Below, piece by piece: positions 34,513 through 46,446 of a stretch of 64,000 nucleotides of DNA (the first letter of the stretch is position 1; each line of letters begins with the position of its first letter). Origin of the DNA: Phymorhynchus buccinoides. Its lineage: Eukaryota; Mollusca; Gastropoda; Neogastropoda; Raphitomidae. Under the pieces are notes generated by a model. It saw only the letters and a list, made by a program, of their open reading frames with translations. It had not been told where the DNA came from and ran no database searches. The position numbers and the translations under genes are program-made. The DNA lies in the NCBI GenBank assembly GCA_017654935.2, contig CM065710.1:26848729-26912728 (forward strand). The letters run 5' to 3'.

Positions 34513-34800
34513 GATGGAGGCGCCGTGGCCGGTTGGTTAGACTTTTAGAGTCATAGCTCGTAATCCAATGGGTTTGCGGGTGCGGTGGGTTCGAACCCTG
34601 GCTGGTCACGGTGTTGTATCCTTGGGAAAGATACTTTACTCCTATTTCCTGGTCCTTCGGATGAGACCTAAAACCGTGGTCCCCGTGTGTGAACGCACGC
34701 ACAAGATATTGCGCGCACGTTAAAACCCCATTCCATTATTCGGTACGAGTATAGGCCGTTGTTGTGCCGGTGGAATGGATGCCACGAACTCACAAAGCAT
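34513..34800 (+). mobile_element. tRNA-derived SINE
   Basis: GGCGCCGTGGCCGGTTGGTT (A-box-like) is followed about 70 bp later by GGTTCGAACCC (B box), so the head is tRNA-related. The body contains TATCCTTGGGAAAGATACTT and TCGGATGAGAC, resembling the conserved central region of metazoan SINEs. The 3' portion seen elsewhere (GCGACGCGCTCTCC) is absent here. It is not a functional tRNA gene: the cloverleaf is disrupted. Confidence 0.72.
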
Positions 34801-34892
34801 GCATCCTGTGCGCCAATAGCAGTCTAAACGATGACTTTGGGCGTGGGCCAGGATAAACATCCCCAATCAGAAGAAGAAGAAGTAGACCTAAC

Positions 34893-34973
34893 TGCACTGG
34901 TTCTATGGACAGGGGTCGCAAAACGTCTCGCTCTTGCACTCTCCAGGCTGACAGGCTTTGCCAACGTCCCTTT
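34893..34973 (-). pseudogene. Cysteine-module exon with in-frame TAG (81 nt, phase 1-1)
   Basis: Minus strand, with acceptor TATTTTATGCTACGCAG and donor GTTAGG. It encodes VGKACQPGECKSETFC-DPC, then a TAG codon, then NQC. The phases and the AA start match the exons at 36,955 and 38,793. The stop may be a disabling change, or a sign that this exon is skipped or miscalled. Confidence 0.4.
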
Positions 34974-35082
34974 CTGCGTAGCATAAAATAAGCAAGAAAA
35001 CAAACACACACAAACAAACAAGAAAACACAGCAAAAAAAAACAACCAACAGCGAAATACGAGGCAAATGAATGTAAATCAAA

Positions 35083-35407
35083 CGAGGGACATTTTTTCAT
35101 CAATTAACTAAAATAGCGGGGAAATGAAGTAACGAGAATTTAGTGACATGAGAATGGAAGGAGACTCTCTATTTGTAAGTGATATGATTAATGGAGGGAC
35201 ATTTTCTATCAATTAACTAACTCCCTCCACCTCAGATTTAAAAGCCAAAACATGAATCAAATGAAGTAAGACAGGAGAATGTAGTGATATGATTAATGGA
35301 GGGACATTTTCTATCAATTAACTAACTCCCTCCACCTCAGATTAAAAGCCAAAACATGAATCAAATGAAGTAAGAGAGGGGAATTTAGTGACATGATTAA
35401 TGGAAGG
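35083..35407. repeat. 105-bp tandem repeat, about 3 copies
   Basis: GAGGGACATTTTCTATCAATTAACTAACTCC recurs at 35,194 and 35,299, with diverged copies starting near 35,083 and 35,401. Each carries AAATGAAGTAA and a TTAGTGACATGA-like end. Confidence 0.85.
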
Positions 35408-35453
35408 AAACTCTCTATTAATGAACTAGCTCCCTCCCACCAAAGGTACTTAC

Positions 35454-35561
35454 GACAACATCGCCTAGCAAAGCATGGATAACAACCAGAAAGAAAGCAA
35501 ACAGAACATCATCCTCAGAAAAAGGATGTGTCACGTTGTCTACATTATTACCATTACCCAT
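35454..35561 (-). CDS. Possible short hydrophobic exon
   Basis: Minus strand: an ATG at 35,561 opens a frame with the hydrophobic segment VLFAFFLVVIHALLG that ends at a consensus donor, GTAAGTACC. An acceptor-like CCTTTTTCTGAG inside would give a 60-nt internal exon instead. It could be a signal-peptide or membrane exon. The acidic N-terminal part is unusual for a signal peptide, and the evidence is thin. Confidence 0.2.
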
Positions 35562-35739
35562 ACATCGCTCAGACAGTTTCCTGTCAATTAAAAGCGCAGA
35601 TGCGTCATGCTGCCGTTATGCGCCTAACTAAAGAAATAGTTAGGCCCAGCCAGTCCGACTTCGGCTGGAAGGAAATGTTTTTTTTTTTGAAAGTGTTTCG
35701 TGAAAAAAAAAAGGGCAGGTCCCAGAATGGACCGCGGTA

Positions 35740-36120
35740 AGGCAGAAAGAAAGTATATGACAGTAAGCAAAAGGGAAGGAAAAGGCAGAGTCAAAAGAGA
35801 GTGTGACAGATTAGAGGAAGTTACAAGCACAGAACTTCCAGAAGGTACCCTTTAAAATCTCATGTATGAGGGTTGAGATGAGAAAATGCGCCCTCTCTTA
35901 GTTGCCACTCTCTTTGACTCTGCCTTTTCCCTTTTGCTTACTATCATCTATACTATCTTTCTGACTTATTGGCCCGTTCTGCTCCCATGTCTTTTTTAAT
36001 CTCCTCCACATAACTTTTTTTTCTCCTTTGAGCTCCTATCGAAATCGGAATGTGTCGGCTGTACGCAGCGGGGAGACCAGTCAAAACTGAAAACCCGTTA
36101 TGGCCGTATAGGCTTGGGAA
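35740..36120 (+). mobile_element. SINE-like repeat leading into a GAA tail
   Basis: The segment from CTCTTTGACTCTGCC (about 35,907) to GGCTTGGGAACGCCGAAGAA (36,112) recurs inverted at 62,640-62,930. It contains AAATCGGAATGTGTCGGCTG and CAGCGGGGAGACCAGT. At 35,755-35,850 an inverted partial copy (AAAAGGCAGAGTCAAA to AACTTCCAGAAGGT) makes a local inverted pair. GAA tails after AACGC are typical of this repeat. Confidence 0.68.
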
Positions 36121-36121
36121 C

Positions 36122-36600
36122 GCCGAAGAAGAAGAAGAAGATTCAGAAGAAGAAGAAGAAGAAGAAGAGAGATCAGAAGAAGAAGAAGAAGAAGAAGACG
36201 AAGAAGAAGAAGAAGAAGAAGAAGAAGAAGAAGAAGAAGAAGAAGAAGAAAGAAGAAGAAGAAGAAGAAGAAGAAGAAGAAGAAGAAGAAGAAGAAGAAG
36301 AAGAAAAAAGAAGAAGAAAAAGAAGAAGAAGAAGAATCAAGAAGAAGAAAAAGAAGAAGAAGAAGAAGAAGAAGAAGAAGAAGAAGAAGAAGAAGAAAGA
36401 AGAAGAAGAAGAAGAAGAAGAAAAGAAGAAGAAGAAAGAATGAAAAGAAGAAGAAGAAGATCAGAAGAAGAAGAATAGAAAGAAAAGAAGAAGAATAAGA
36501 AGACGAAGAAGAAGAGAGAAGAAGAATCAGAAGAAGAAGAAGAAGAAGAAGAAGAAGAAGAAGAAGAAGCAAGAAGAGAAGAAGAAGAAGAAGAAGAAAG
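36122..36600 (+). repeat. Expanded (GAA)n tract
   Basis: About 480 bp of GAA with occasional A insertions and GATCA interruptions directly follow the SINE-like repeat. The copy at 62.6 kb has only two or three GAA units. The Glu, Lys and Arg frames are compositional. Confidence 0.93.
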
Positions 36601-36954
36601 AGTTGAGTCGCTCGACAGAAGTTTGCACGGCATCAGTTCTCTCCAAAGAGATATAATAGATTGCTGGACCGATCAACAGACAGACAAAAACAGAGCAACA
36701 AATGGTCACTGTCACACAAACAGTCAGGCTGGGTTCACATTTAGACGCGTAAGTTCCGTACGGAAAACCCTAAATCAGTGGAAGAAAGAAGGAATAAAAG
36801 GTTTACGCATAATGGGGGAAATTCGGACACGTGCGCAAATCTTTTCCCTTCTTTGTTTTCACTTATTTATGGATTGCGCACGGGTTTTCCGCATGGAATA
36901 TCCGCTTATGTGTGTACACGGCCTATCACAAACAAACAATAACAAAAACCGTAC

Positions 36955-37029
36955 TGCATTTCCCCGAATCGCAGACCAGGTCTCCCATGCATTCTTTAGT
37001 GTTGGTACAGTTTCCCTGTAAGTTGGATT
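36955..37029 (-). CDS. Cysteine-module exon (75 nt, phase 1-1)
   Basis: Minus strand, with acceptor TCCTCTTATAATTACAG and donor GTACGG. It encodes SNLQGNC-TNTKEC-MGDLVC-DSGKC: cysteines at 7, 13, 19 and 24 of 24 full codons. The exon at 38,793 has the same length, phases, AA start and spacing, and both read LVCDSG before the last module cysteine. Paired with the exon at 30,751, this is the strongest sign of a multi-exon gene of repeated small extracellular modules on this strand. Confidence 0.6.
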
Positions 37030-37109
37030 CTGTAATTATAAGAGGAACACAGCATCATAACATAAAACACTTAGAGTGCTGAGTACCACCCATGTTTAGA
37101 AGTGAGTCT

Positions 37110-37215
37110 ATAGTATGATAGGTAGTGTGTGTGCGTGCGTTGCGTGCTTTGCGTGTTGTGCGTGGCGGCGTGGCGTGTGTGCGTGTGGCGTGTGCGGTGT
37201 TGTGTGTGTTGTTCG
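37110..37215. repeat. GT/GC-rich repeat
   Basis: Alternating TGTGCGTG sequence with many interruptions, followed by short unique sequence. Confidence 0.75.
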
Positions 37216-37394
37216 AGGTCCGATTCTCAGCACGGGGTACCTTTATTACTTTTTTTAATTTGATTTTTTTTTAGTTGTATCCCATTAAACGATAGTTTCA
37301 TTTGTACATTAAACACCCACCTCATGCTTACGACCCTCAATCTCAAAGTCATTATTCGAGGGGTAACTGCCTAAACGTGTAATCATAAGAGGAA

Positions 37395-37690
37395 TAAAGA
37401 TTGAGGGGGGGGGGGGGGGGTGTGCTCGAAAGTACAAGATTTGCCAATAAAATGAGGGGTAATTGTTCCCTGATGAACGTGTGGTTTTATCATATCAATT
37501 AAGAGGAATTGAAAAGAAGGGATGATAACACCCCACGCTTGTTTAGGCAATTTACCCCCTCAGTTTATTGGCAATCTTGTGGCTTTAGGCACCCCCCTCA
37601 ATCTTTGTTTGTTTGCTGTTCCCGCATCATGTGCCTGTTCGAGTGAGGACCCCTTGAAGGCTTTGCCCTCTTGTTTTTTTTGTATGCGAT
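37395..37690. repeat. Inverted pair of the GATTGAGGGG dispersed repeat
   Basis: AAAGATTGAGGG with a long G run, then AAGATTTGCCAATAAAATGAGG, is mirrored to the right by CCTCAGTTTATTGGCAATCTTG and CCCCCCTCAATCTT. The two face each other about 80 bp apart. They belong to the family also found at 25,530. Confidence 0.65.
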
Positions 37691-38264
37691 TGCATTTGTG
37701 TGTGACACACAAACCACACAAAAACCACACCATAGGGTGGCATACCCCTCGTAAGCGGTAGTGGGGCTCACACGGATAACTCTTTTCGCCCTCGTAAGTT
37801 GCCAGAAAAAATCGGGATCGGGATCGGGATCCGGGATCGTTTTTCATGACCGAAACTGAGCTTTAAGGGTGTCTTTTTCCTTCTTTTTTCCCCAATCTTT
37901 TCACTAGACCTTAAAAAAAACCCCCCAACCACCAGATCACGTGTGAAAAATCACGGGTGTCGCGTGTTTTCCCCTCCTCTCCCCCATAGCTGGTAAAAAA
38001 AAAATCTTTGCTGGTTTTGACCAGGGGTTTGACATCCCATTACACATGCCCCACAAATTGAAAACTTTTAGTTACAGTTCCCCATTTTTACAGAACCAGC
38101 TTCAATTTTAAGTTGGGGGAATTTGTATGTGGGGTCACAGCCTCAACCCCAAAAAAAAAAAAAACATTTCAAAGGGACTTAATCGTGGTGGGCCAGTGGG
38201 CCTTTAATAAGGGTAATACAAGTTTTTTTTAATATGGTTTTTCTTTTTTTTTTTTTTTTGGTCT

Positions 38265-38790
<526 letters not shown>

Positions 38791-38792
38791 AC

Positions 38793-38867
38793 TGCATATC
38801 CCGGAATCGCAGACTAGCCCCGGCATGCAGAGATCAGCGGATTTGCATTCTTTCAGAAGCGTGGCTT
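38793..38867 (-). CDS. Cysteine-module exon (75 nt, phase 1-1)
   Basis: Minus strand, with a textbook acceptor (CTCTTCTTCTTTGTGTGCAG) and donor GTACGT. It encodes ATLLKEC-KSADLC-MPGLVC-DSGIC, with cysteines at codons 7, 13, 19 and 24. Length, phases and spacing are identical to the exon at 36,955. A SINE ends just downstream of the donor. The upstream exons, including any signal peptide, were not found before the duplicated block begins at 40,302. Confidence 0.62.
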
Positions 38868-38879
38868 CTGCACACAAAG

Positions 38880-39890
38880 AAGAAGAGGAAAAGAGAACGA
38901 GAAACTACGAGAGAAACGAACAACAAAAAGTGTGATGACACACACCGTTTTGTGACCCCAACACTACGAAAAGGGACATTAAGTGTCAAATTGACCATTC
39001 CTGAGAAAATTATCCATTTGAAAACTTCAGACAAATCTCTTTCTAATGATACAAGAACCGTAAGAAAAATATTTTGAGCTGCATTTCAAGCTTTGTTAAC
39101 AAACAGGTTTGAAGAAGAATGGATGGGCGTGTCTATATTACACTGCCATGAATGGATACAATAACACAAGCTATCCTTATTGCAAAAGGCCCTATCTTAA
39201 AGCAATTCACAGTTGAACTTGTGGTGATGCCTGCAAGGAAGACGTCTTGATATGCTTAACCTGGTGTAGTATGAAGAATAAATTGGAATTACTGGCATGC
39301 CTGACATCAGTTGTTTATGTTCATAACATGGTGCCTATTCCATGCCACTCCCTTTCAAAGTGCATAAGGAAGAGCCTCCCTAACAGAATTACTCACCAAG
39401 CAAATATTTTCTCTCGCCTACATGATCCTGCCCTTTCTTTCCTTCTGGAATACATATTCGCTACAGTCGTGCATCCAGCCTCAGTAAGATTAGATTGAAA
39501 GGTGTTTGACAGTGTGAAACGGAAGGAGATGGGTATAATGCTACTTGTTTCATTGCCATTAGTTATGCATGTAAAGCGAAACTTAAGCAGATCGAATGAA
39601 ACAGGTTCATACAACGTGTATGTTTGAAAGACAGTCTCTGGTCCTTCACTATCTGCCCCCAACTCCAACCCCTCTCACTGCATGTCCATTAGCCTATTAA
39701 ACAGGTTTGGCAGTAATGGTGGGACGATATTGGTGGATTTTTGTTTTTTTACATTAGACTATTGGTTCTCTGTAATTCTCTGTCTCTCACCATCTGTGTC
39801 TGTCTCTGTCTCTCACTCTCTCACACAGATTGTAAAAATAGGCTTTCCACCTAACCTAATGTGTCTTCACCCTCTGAAAATAGTTTCGTG
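38880..39890. other. No recognised gene
   Basis: Unique-looking sequence; short frames on both strands lack domains. This is where 5' exons of the minus-strand cysteine-module gene would be expected. Confidence 0.4.
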
Positions 39891-39899
39891 TTCAGTGTT

Positions 39900-39950
39900 T
39901 CTCTTCTGTCTCTCTGTTTCTCTCTCTCTCTCTCTCTCTCTCTACTCTCT

Positions 39951-39991
<41 letters not shown>

Positions 39992-40093
39992 CCTCTCTCT
40001 CTCTCTCTCTTTCTCTGTCTCTAGTCTCATGCCTTCTCTCTCTGTCTCTCTCTGTCTCTCTCTCTCTCTCTCCTCTATCTATCTATCTCTCTC

Positions 40094-40160
<67 letters not shown>

Positions 40161-40165
40161 TCTCT
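39900..40165. repeat. CT-rich microsatellite
   Basis: CT runs with CTGT and CTAT interruptions; long Leu/Ser frames are artefacts. Confidence 0.92.
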
Positions 40166-40768
40166 CCTGTTATGCTTGTGTACAAGTGTAGATTTATAAT
40201 TGCACATTGTTACTTTGAGTAGATAAAAGGTTTGGGAATTGGTAAAGTTTGCATGAAAAATAGGCTGGAAATCACTCAAACGTTCTCCCTGACGGTAAAC
40301 GAGTTCTAAAGGAAACACAGATGACTGAACTGCATCAAGCTGACTGCATGTTGAGTCAACGTTGCATCAATATTCAAATTTCATTTGGACCTTTCTAAAG
40401 TCGAATTGTCTTTCTTCTTTCTTTCCTAATATTTTAATTTTTTTTTTTTACAAATGACAAGACTGCCAATAAGCATAAGTAAAACTAAAAAGTTAAAAAC
40501 AACAAAAAATCCTGGCTTATTGGGCATTGAATATGCACCTATTAATCAAAATAAAGAGCATTATAAAAAAAAAAAGAACTTAAGAAATGCTAGTTGTCAT
40601 GTCGATCAGTTGACAATAAGGCTATGGCAGTTGTAACACAGCTTTATTCATTCAAGATGCACAGACTAGATGCAGGCCCTCATTGCCATTTTAAAGCACG
40701 CTACTTCATGTTTATAGGGGTCTTATGGCCAACGCGGTTTGGGCGCAATCGCCTTGGGGGGGGACACA

Positions 40769-40816
<48 letters not shown>

Positions 40817-41689
40817 CACAAACACACAACACACACACACACCTTAGCCGATTACAGTAGTCATTGAAAAGTCAAGGTCAAGGTTATTAGTATGCTCAAT
40901 ACTGTGCACGACACAATGCTTTCAGGCAGTTTGCCTACCTGCCAAATTTGACGCCAGTAACTGAACAAATGTGAAAGATATGGCCCAAACACAAATTTGA
41001 CACCTCCAAGGTCTATGTCATTGATCTTGACCATCATAGGTACCCAATATTCAAAATCACCATTAACCAATTCCTGCGAAGTCGGAGGGTGGCTGTCCAC
41101 GTTAGTGGGGTAATCACAAACGGTTGCGCACGTAATGTTCTCATCCTTAGCTGGTGCATTTGTACCATATTGTTTCAAGTGCTTCGACTTTAAGCCAGAG
41201 CAAAGACAACAACAACATTAGCCAATGCTTGCCCATCCCAAGTTCGAAAGTTATAAGTCCAATGATGTGAATGATATGGCCTCAAGAAGAAATTAAATCG
41301 GTTTTTAAGGTCAAATTTCAAGGTTAAAGGTCAGCACGTTTATATTTGTTTCTATGGGACCATTACCGGCACTGTGGTACACTTACCATACAAAAAAAAA
41401 ATGTGAAGCCATTCTGTCCACTAGTTCATGAGATACAGTTTAGGACATGAAATATATAGCACAAAGAAGGACATTTTGGTTTTGTGAGTCTTCTTTGGCG
41501 GAGGTTCCACATTCAGGATCTGAATAGATTGTGCCATGCTGATCAAGAATATAATTATATGCCAACAGGGGTCTATGGCCAACGGTTTGGGCACACTCGC
41601 CTGGACAGACAGACAGACAGGGGAAAACAAAATGACACGGATTACCACACACCACCCACACACACACACACACACACCACCGCGTATTT

Positions 41690-42518
41690 TATTATACAAT
41701 AGACATTTTCCCCTTGCCACACAACACACATGGAAAACATTAAAACACGCACACACACATACATACACACACACAGCAACGCGCGTATCGGTTTGTCATT
41801 ATATGAATCAGATTTTATCGAATTTCCGCTTGAATCTACAATGCGGACGATCCGTTTCGATTATTATTACAGTGGAATATACCATGCAAATCACGTGAAT
41901 ATCCCCTTGCCATGAAGATTGTATTGTCAATGGTCAATTACAAACATACAGTTTTTCACAGTCGTTTCAAGTTTTCTGTGTCTGCAATGCTGCTGTTTTC
42001 CTAGCCTACTATTACAGTGATCTACAATGCATATACAGTGTTTATTTGTACAGTCCCTTCTCAGCAACGCTGAATATATCATAGTTCGAATTCGGTGGAA
42101 TATATTGTACATTTGGACAGACTACAGTGGAATATATCATGTGTACAGCGAAATCAGACTACAACAGTCGAATCTACAATGCAGCATACAGTGGAATATA
42201 TCATGCAGAATACAGTCGAATCTAGGATGACTACAGTGGAAATATTCAGTCGAATATACCAGTGGCAATTATGCAGGCTACAGTCGAATCTACAATGCAG
42301 CATACAGTGGGAATATACAGGTCATGCAGAATATATACAGTCGAATCTACAATGCAGCATACAGTGGAATTATATCATGCATGCAGAATACAATGCAGCA
42401 TACAGTCGAATCATGCAGAAGTCTATCTACAATGCATGCAGCATACAGTGGAATATAATTTATCATGCATACAGAATCTACAATGGAATATATCATGCAG
42501 TCGCTACAGTCGAATCTA
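41690..42518. other. Interleaved flank and minisatellite sequence
   Basis: The unique flank of copy 1 (1,385-1,650) is present in order but chopped by pieces of the 24-bp minisatellite, such as GAATCTACAATGC, ACAGTGGAATATACCATGC and GAATATATCAT, inserted every 20-40 bases. True array-like sequence only starts at about 42,165 and is short. A consensus error is more likely than real rearrangement. Confidence 0.75.
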
Positions 42519-43345
42519 CAATTACATTAAAATGCACAAACAAAATTGACATGGCTCTCTATAGAATTTCTCTGGAATTAACGTCTGTCTTAAACTGTGA
42601 ATAACTGGGCATGTACCAAAACAAAATGAACTTCATCTTCCTTATCTGTTCCACACATTGGACAAAATATGTCATTTTCTGTGTGGGTCCTGTATCTTAA
42701 ATAATTGAATTTTAATATCAGAAATGCAGAGTCTAAACTTACAAGTAATCTGTTTTAATGCACGACTTAAGTTGACAGCTAGATATGGTTTAACAGAATG
42801 AGACACATAGTTGAATAGGGGCACGATCTGTCAATTTTGTACACGATGATGCCAGTTCTGCTAGTTACAATCTAAGTTACAGTTAGATATGGTTTAACAG
42901 AATGAGACACATAGTTGAATAGGGACTCTGTCACTATTTTGTACACGATGATGCCAGTTCTGCTAGTTACAATCTAAGTTACAGTTAGATATGGTTTAAC
43001 AGAATGAGACACATAGTTGAATAGGGACTCTGTCACTATTTTGTACACGATGATGCCAGTTCTGCTAGTTACAATCTAAGTTACAGTTAGATATGGTTTA
43101 ACAGAATGAGACACATAGTTGAATAGGGACTCTGTCACTATTTTGTACACGATGATGCCAGTTCTGCTAGTTACAATCTAAGTTACAGTTAGATATGGTT
43201 TAACAGAATGAGACACATAGTTGAATAGGGACTCTGTCACTATTTTGTACACGATGATGCCAGTTCTGCTAGTTACAATCTAAGTTACAGTTAGATATGG
43301 TTTAACAGAATGAGACACATAGTTGAATAGGGACTCTGTCCCCCC
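42519..43345 (-). mobile_element. LINE ORF2 relic with 102-bp array, copy 2
   Basis: Same relic and array as 2,757-3,575. The first 102-bp unit is altered (GGGGCACGATCTGTCAATTT), while later units are uniform. The minus strand again shows the CPMCGTDKEDEVHF segment, with a change near 42,670. Confidence 0.7.
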
Positions 43346-43389
43346 TTTCCTTCCTCATCAATCACACAAAAAATCGCATGCAAAAAAAA

Positions 43390-43480
43390 AAATGGGTGGC
43401 GCGCTTATGGCTGCGACGCGCTCTCCAGGTGGGAGCAACCCGAATTTCACAGATATGCCTCTGTGACTATAAAGTACCTA
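43390..43480 (+). mobile_element. SINE 3' end fragment, copy 2
   Basis: The counterpart of 3,625-3,720, with the GCGACGCGCTCTCCAGGTGG core. Confidence 0.55.
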
Positions 43481-43874
43481 ATGCCTAATACCTAGTTATG
43501 CAATTTAACATTATATTGCGGTGCGCATGCAATACAGACGTAATAAATCTCTTTCAGTGCACTTTACTAAGACAGAAAGTACAGACCGGGATAATTAGGC
43601 CCTACATTGCTTGGAGTTGACTTAACTTAATATTTCTTGCGCCATTTTACTGCTGTTGCTCAAAATGTCAGTAATCCAAAGTGGGTTTTTTTCTTTTTCC
43701 CCCTTTTTTTTCGCTCAAACATTTTTGGCTGCTCATGATGTTTGAACTGAAAAAACGCTGTCGCCATTCAAAAGTTAAATGACCAAAATAATTATTAAGT
43801 TTTCTGCTTAAGAGATAAAAACAAAAAGACTGTCTTACTGGATATGGCAGTACGCTTTCCTGGAAGCATACTTT

Positions 43875-44205
43875 TTGTACCACAACTATTGGACCCACAT
43901 ACCACTAGTCCCACAAATGTGGTACTAGTGGTATGTGGGTCCAACAGTTGTGGTAAATGTGGGACTAGTGGTATGTGGGTCCAATAGTTGTGGTACCAAT
44001 TGCATTTCCCCCACTCATTTTCATATCAAAATTGTGGGACTAGCGGTATTGCACCTTTAGTCCAATAGTTGTGGGAACAATGACTGAAAACCTAGCCTGG
44101 CGCGTCGATATTCCCACATACTTTTGTCCCCACAACCTTTACTCCCACATACCATTAAACCCACAAAATTAGTGTGGGACTAGCAGTACGTGGGTCCAAA
44201 AGCAT
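43875..44205. repeat. Inverted repeat cluster, copy 2
   Basis: The counterpart of 4,112-4,440, with the same arms and order. Confidence 0.75.
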
Positions 44206-44452
44206 TGCATTCTCATGGGTCCTTGAACACAAACGGCAAGCCATACGTACGTACCTCCAATGCTTTGCATCTAAATAGCAAATAGTATTGAATGGTGCCA
44301 AATAGTGCTGGGTTGTACCAAATAATATTATACGGTGCCAGGGGTACCAAATTGTACCGAATTGTACCGAGTAATACAGTGAGTATCCAATGGTATCGAA
44401 GCGCAACAAATAATGCCAAATGATACCAAACAGTGCCAAGTGTCAATATGTC

Positions 44453-44842
44453 CACGTATGGACCAGTGGTCAGTGACAATGACCAGTGGTCACTTAATTT
44501 AACAAAAAATAATCATCAAGTTTTGATTCTTAACAGCTTATTTCTTGTCACCAGATAATCTATGCACTTGTATAATGCAGATGATCAGTGGTCACTGCCA
44601 CTGACCAGTGGCTACCTTGACGTAAATTCCACATTTTCACTATTTTACAGCTTATTAGTATGCCATGAGTACTACTGGACCTTGTACAATGTAGACGACC
44701 ACTGGTCAGTGAGAATGACCAGTGGTCATTTTGACTTACAAATCCAATTTTGATTCTTAACAGGTTATTTACTGTCACCAAATAATGTAATGCAGATGAC
44801 CAGTGGTCACTGCCACTGACCATTGGTTACCTTGACGTAAAT
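44453..44842. repeat. Paired 11-bp palindromes, copy 2
   Basis: The counterpart of 4,690-5,080. One dyad differs (GATCAGTGGTC) and one partner reads GACCAGTGGCT, so two sites are broken here that are intact in copy 1. Confidence 0.8.
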
Positions 44843-45173
44843 TCCTCATTTTCACTATTTACCACTATTCTGATGCTGAATTTTAAATATTATACCGATT
44901 GACCAAAATTTGGCCAAAATATGGCCGAAAATGGCAAACATTTAAATCTTGAATAACTTGAGAATGGCTTCACGGATTGTGTTCATAATATTCTCAGTAT
45001 TTTATGAAAAGTAGCATAGCAACACTGTCTGTGTAAAATAAAACCGGAAGTATGGTCCAAAAATGCGGAAATTGGCCACGTTTTCAGTTTAATTACGCGA
45101 AAACCCTTTGACAGTGTGGATTGTTATTTTCTATGTTTAACAACAACTTCGTTTAAAGAGAGACTTGTTCCAC

Positions 45174-46173
45174 CAGTGCATGTTGCCTGGTCCATCAGTG
45201 CATGTTGCCTGGTCCATCAGTGCATGTTGCCTGGTCCATCAGTGCATGTTGCCTGGTCCATCAGCGATATGTTGCCTGGTCCATCAGTGCATGTTGCCTG
45301 GTCCATCAGTGACATGTTGCCTGGTCCATCAGTGCATGTTGCCTGGTCCATCAGTGACATGTTGCCTGGTCCATCAGTGCATGTTGCCTGGTCCATCAGT
45401 GCATGTTGCCTGGTCCATCAGCGATATGTTGCCTGGTCCATCAGTGCATGTTGCCTGGTCCATCAGTGCATGTTGCCTGGTCCATCAGTGCATGTTGCCT
45501 GGTCCATCAGTGCATGTTGCCTGGTCCATCAGCGATATGTTGCCTGGTCCATCAGTGCATGTTGCCTGGTCCATCAGCGATATGTTGCCTGGTCCATCAG
45601 TGCATGTTGCCTGGTCCATCAGTGCATGTTGCCTGGTCCATCAGCGATATGTTGCCTGGTCCACCAGTGCATGTTGCCTGGTCCATCAGCGAGTGCATGT
45701 TGCCTGGTCCATCAGTGCATGTTGCCTGGTCCATCAGTGCATGTTGCCTGGTCCATCAGTGATATGTTGCCTGGTCCATCAGTGCATGTTGCCTGGTCCA
45801 TCAGCGATATGTTGCCTGGTCCATCAGTGCATGTTGCCTGGTCCATCAGTGACATGTTGCCTGGTCCATCAGTGCATGTTGCCTGGTCCATCAGCGATAT
45901 GTTGCCTGGTCCATCAGTGCATGTTGCCTGGTCCATCAGTGCATGTTGCCTGGTCCATCAGTGCATGTTGCCTGGTCCATCAGCGATATGTTGCCTGGTC
46001 CATCAGTGCATGTTGCCTGGTCCATCAGTGCATGTTGCCTGGTCCATCAGCGATATGTTGCCTGGTCCATCAGTGCATGTTGCCTGGTCCATCAGTGCAT
46101 GTTGCCTGGTCCATCAGTGCATGTTGCCTGGTCCATCAGCGATATGTTGCCTGGTCCATCAGTGCATGTTGCC
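45174..46173. repeat. 22/23-bp minisatellite, copy 2
   Basis: About 44 units of the same array as 5,411-6,472. The first dozen units have the same variant order apart from one CGACA to TGACA change; after that the order diverges and the array is shorter. Confidence 0.95.
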
Positions 46174-46305
46174 CTGAATACCGTAACGCTAGAACTTAAA
46201 AACCCCAATCCACGTTCATCTTCTGGTGAAAGCCATATTGCTTAAATTTTTAACGTTCTGATCCTGGACAATGTCTTTTTATTATGTATGCCAGATACCT
46301 CGTCT

Positions 46306-46446
46306 GGGCCTGTATTCACGTTGAGATAGCATGATGCTAACTTAGAAGCTCTTCCAAAAGTCCTATTAAATCCTATAGGACATTGGAAGAGCTTCTAAGT
46401 TAGCATCATGCTAAGTCTCATGCTATCTCAACGTGAATACAGGCCC
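46306..46446. mobile_element. Hairpin MITE, copy 2
   Basis: Same 141-bp inverted-repeat element as 6,601-6,741, at the same position relative to its neighbours. Confidence 0.8.

Noticed and set aside
34580..34605. GGTTCGAACCC as part of a tRNA gene
   Set aside because: The flanks do not form acceptor or anticodon stems, and the downstream sequence is SINE body.
34830..34875. LLLLIGDVYPGPRP on the minus strand, resembling a second 2A-like motif
   Set aside because: The Asn-Pro-Gly-Pro core is not present and it lies between a SINE and an exon, so chance or a very decayed LINE start is more likely.
36050..36600. Poly-Glu, poly-Arg and poly-Lys frames
   Set aside because: They are translations of a GAA microsatellite.
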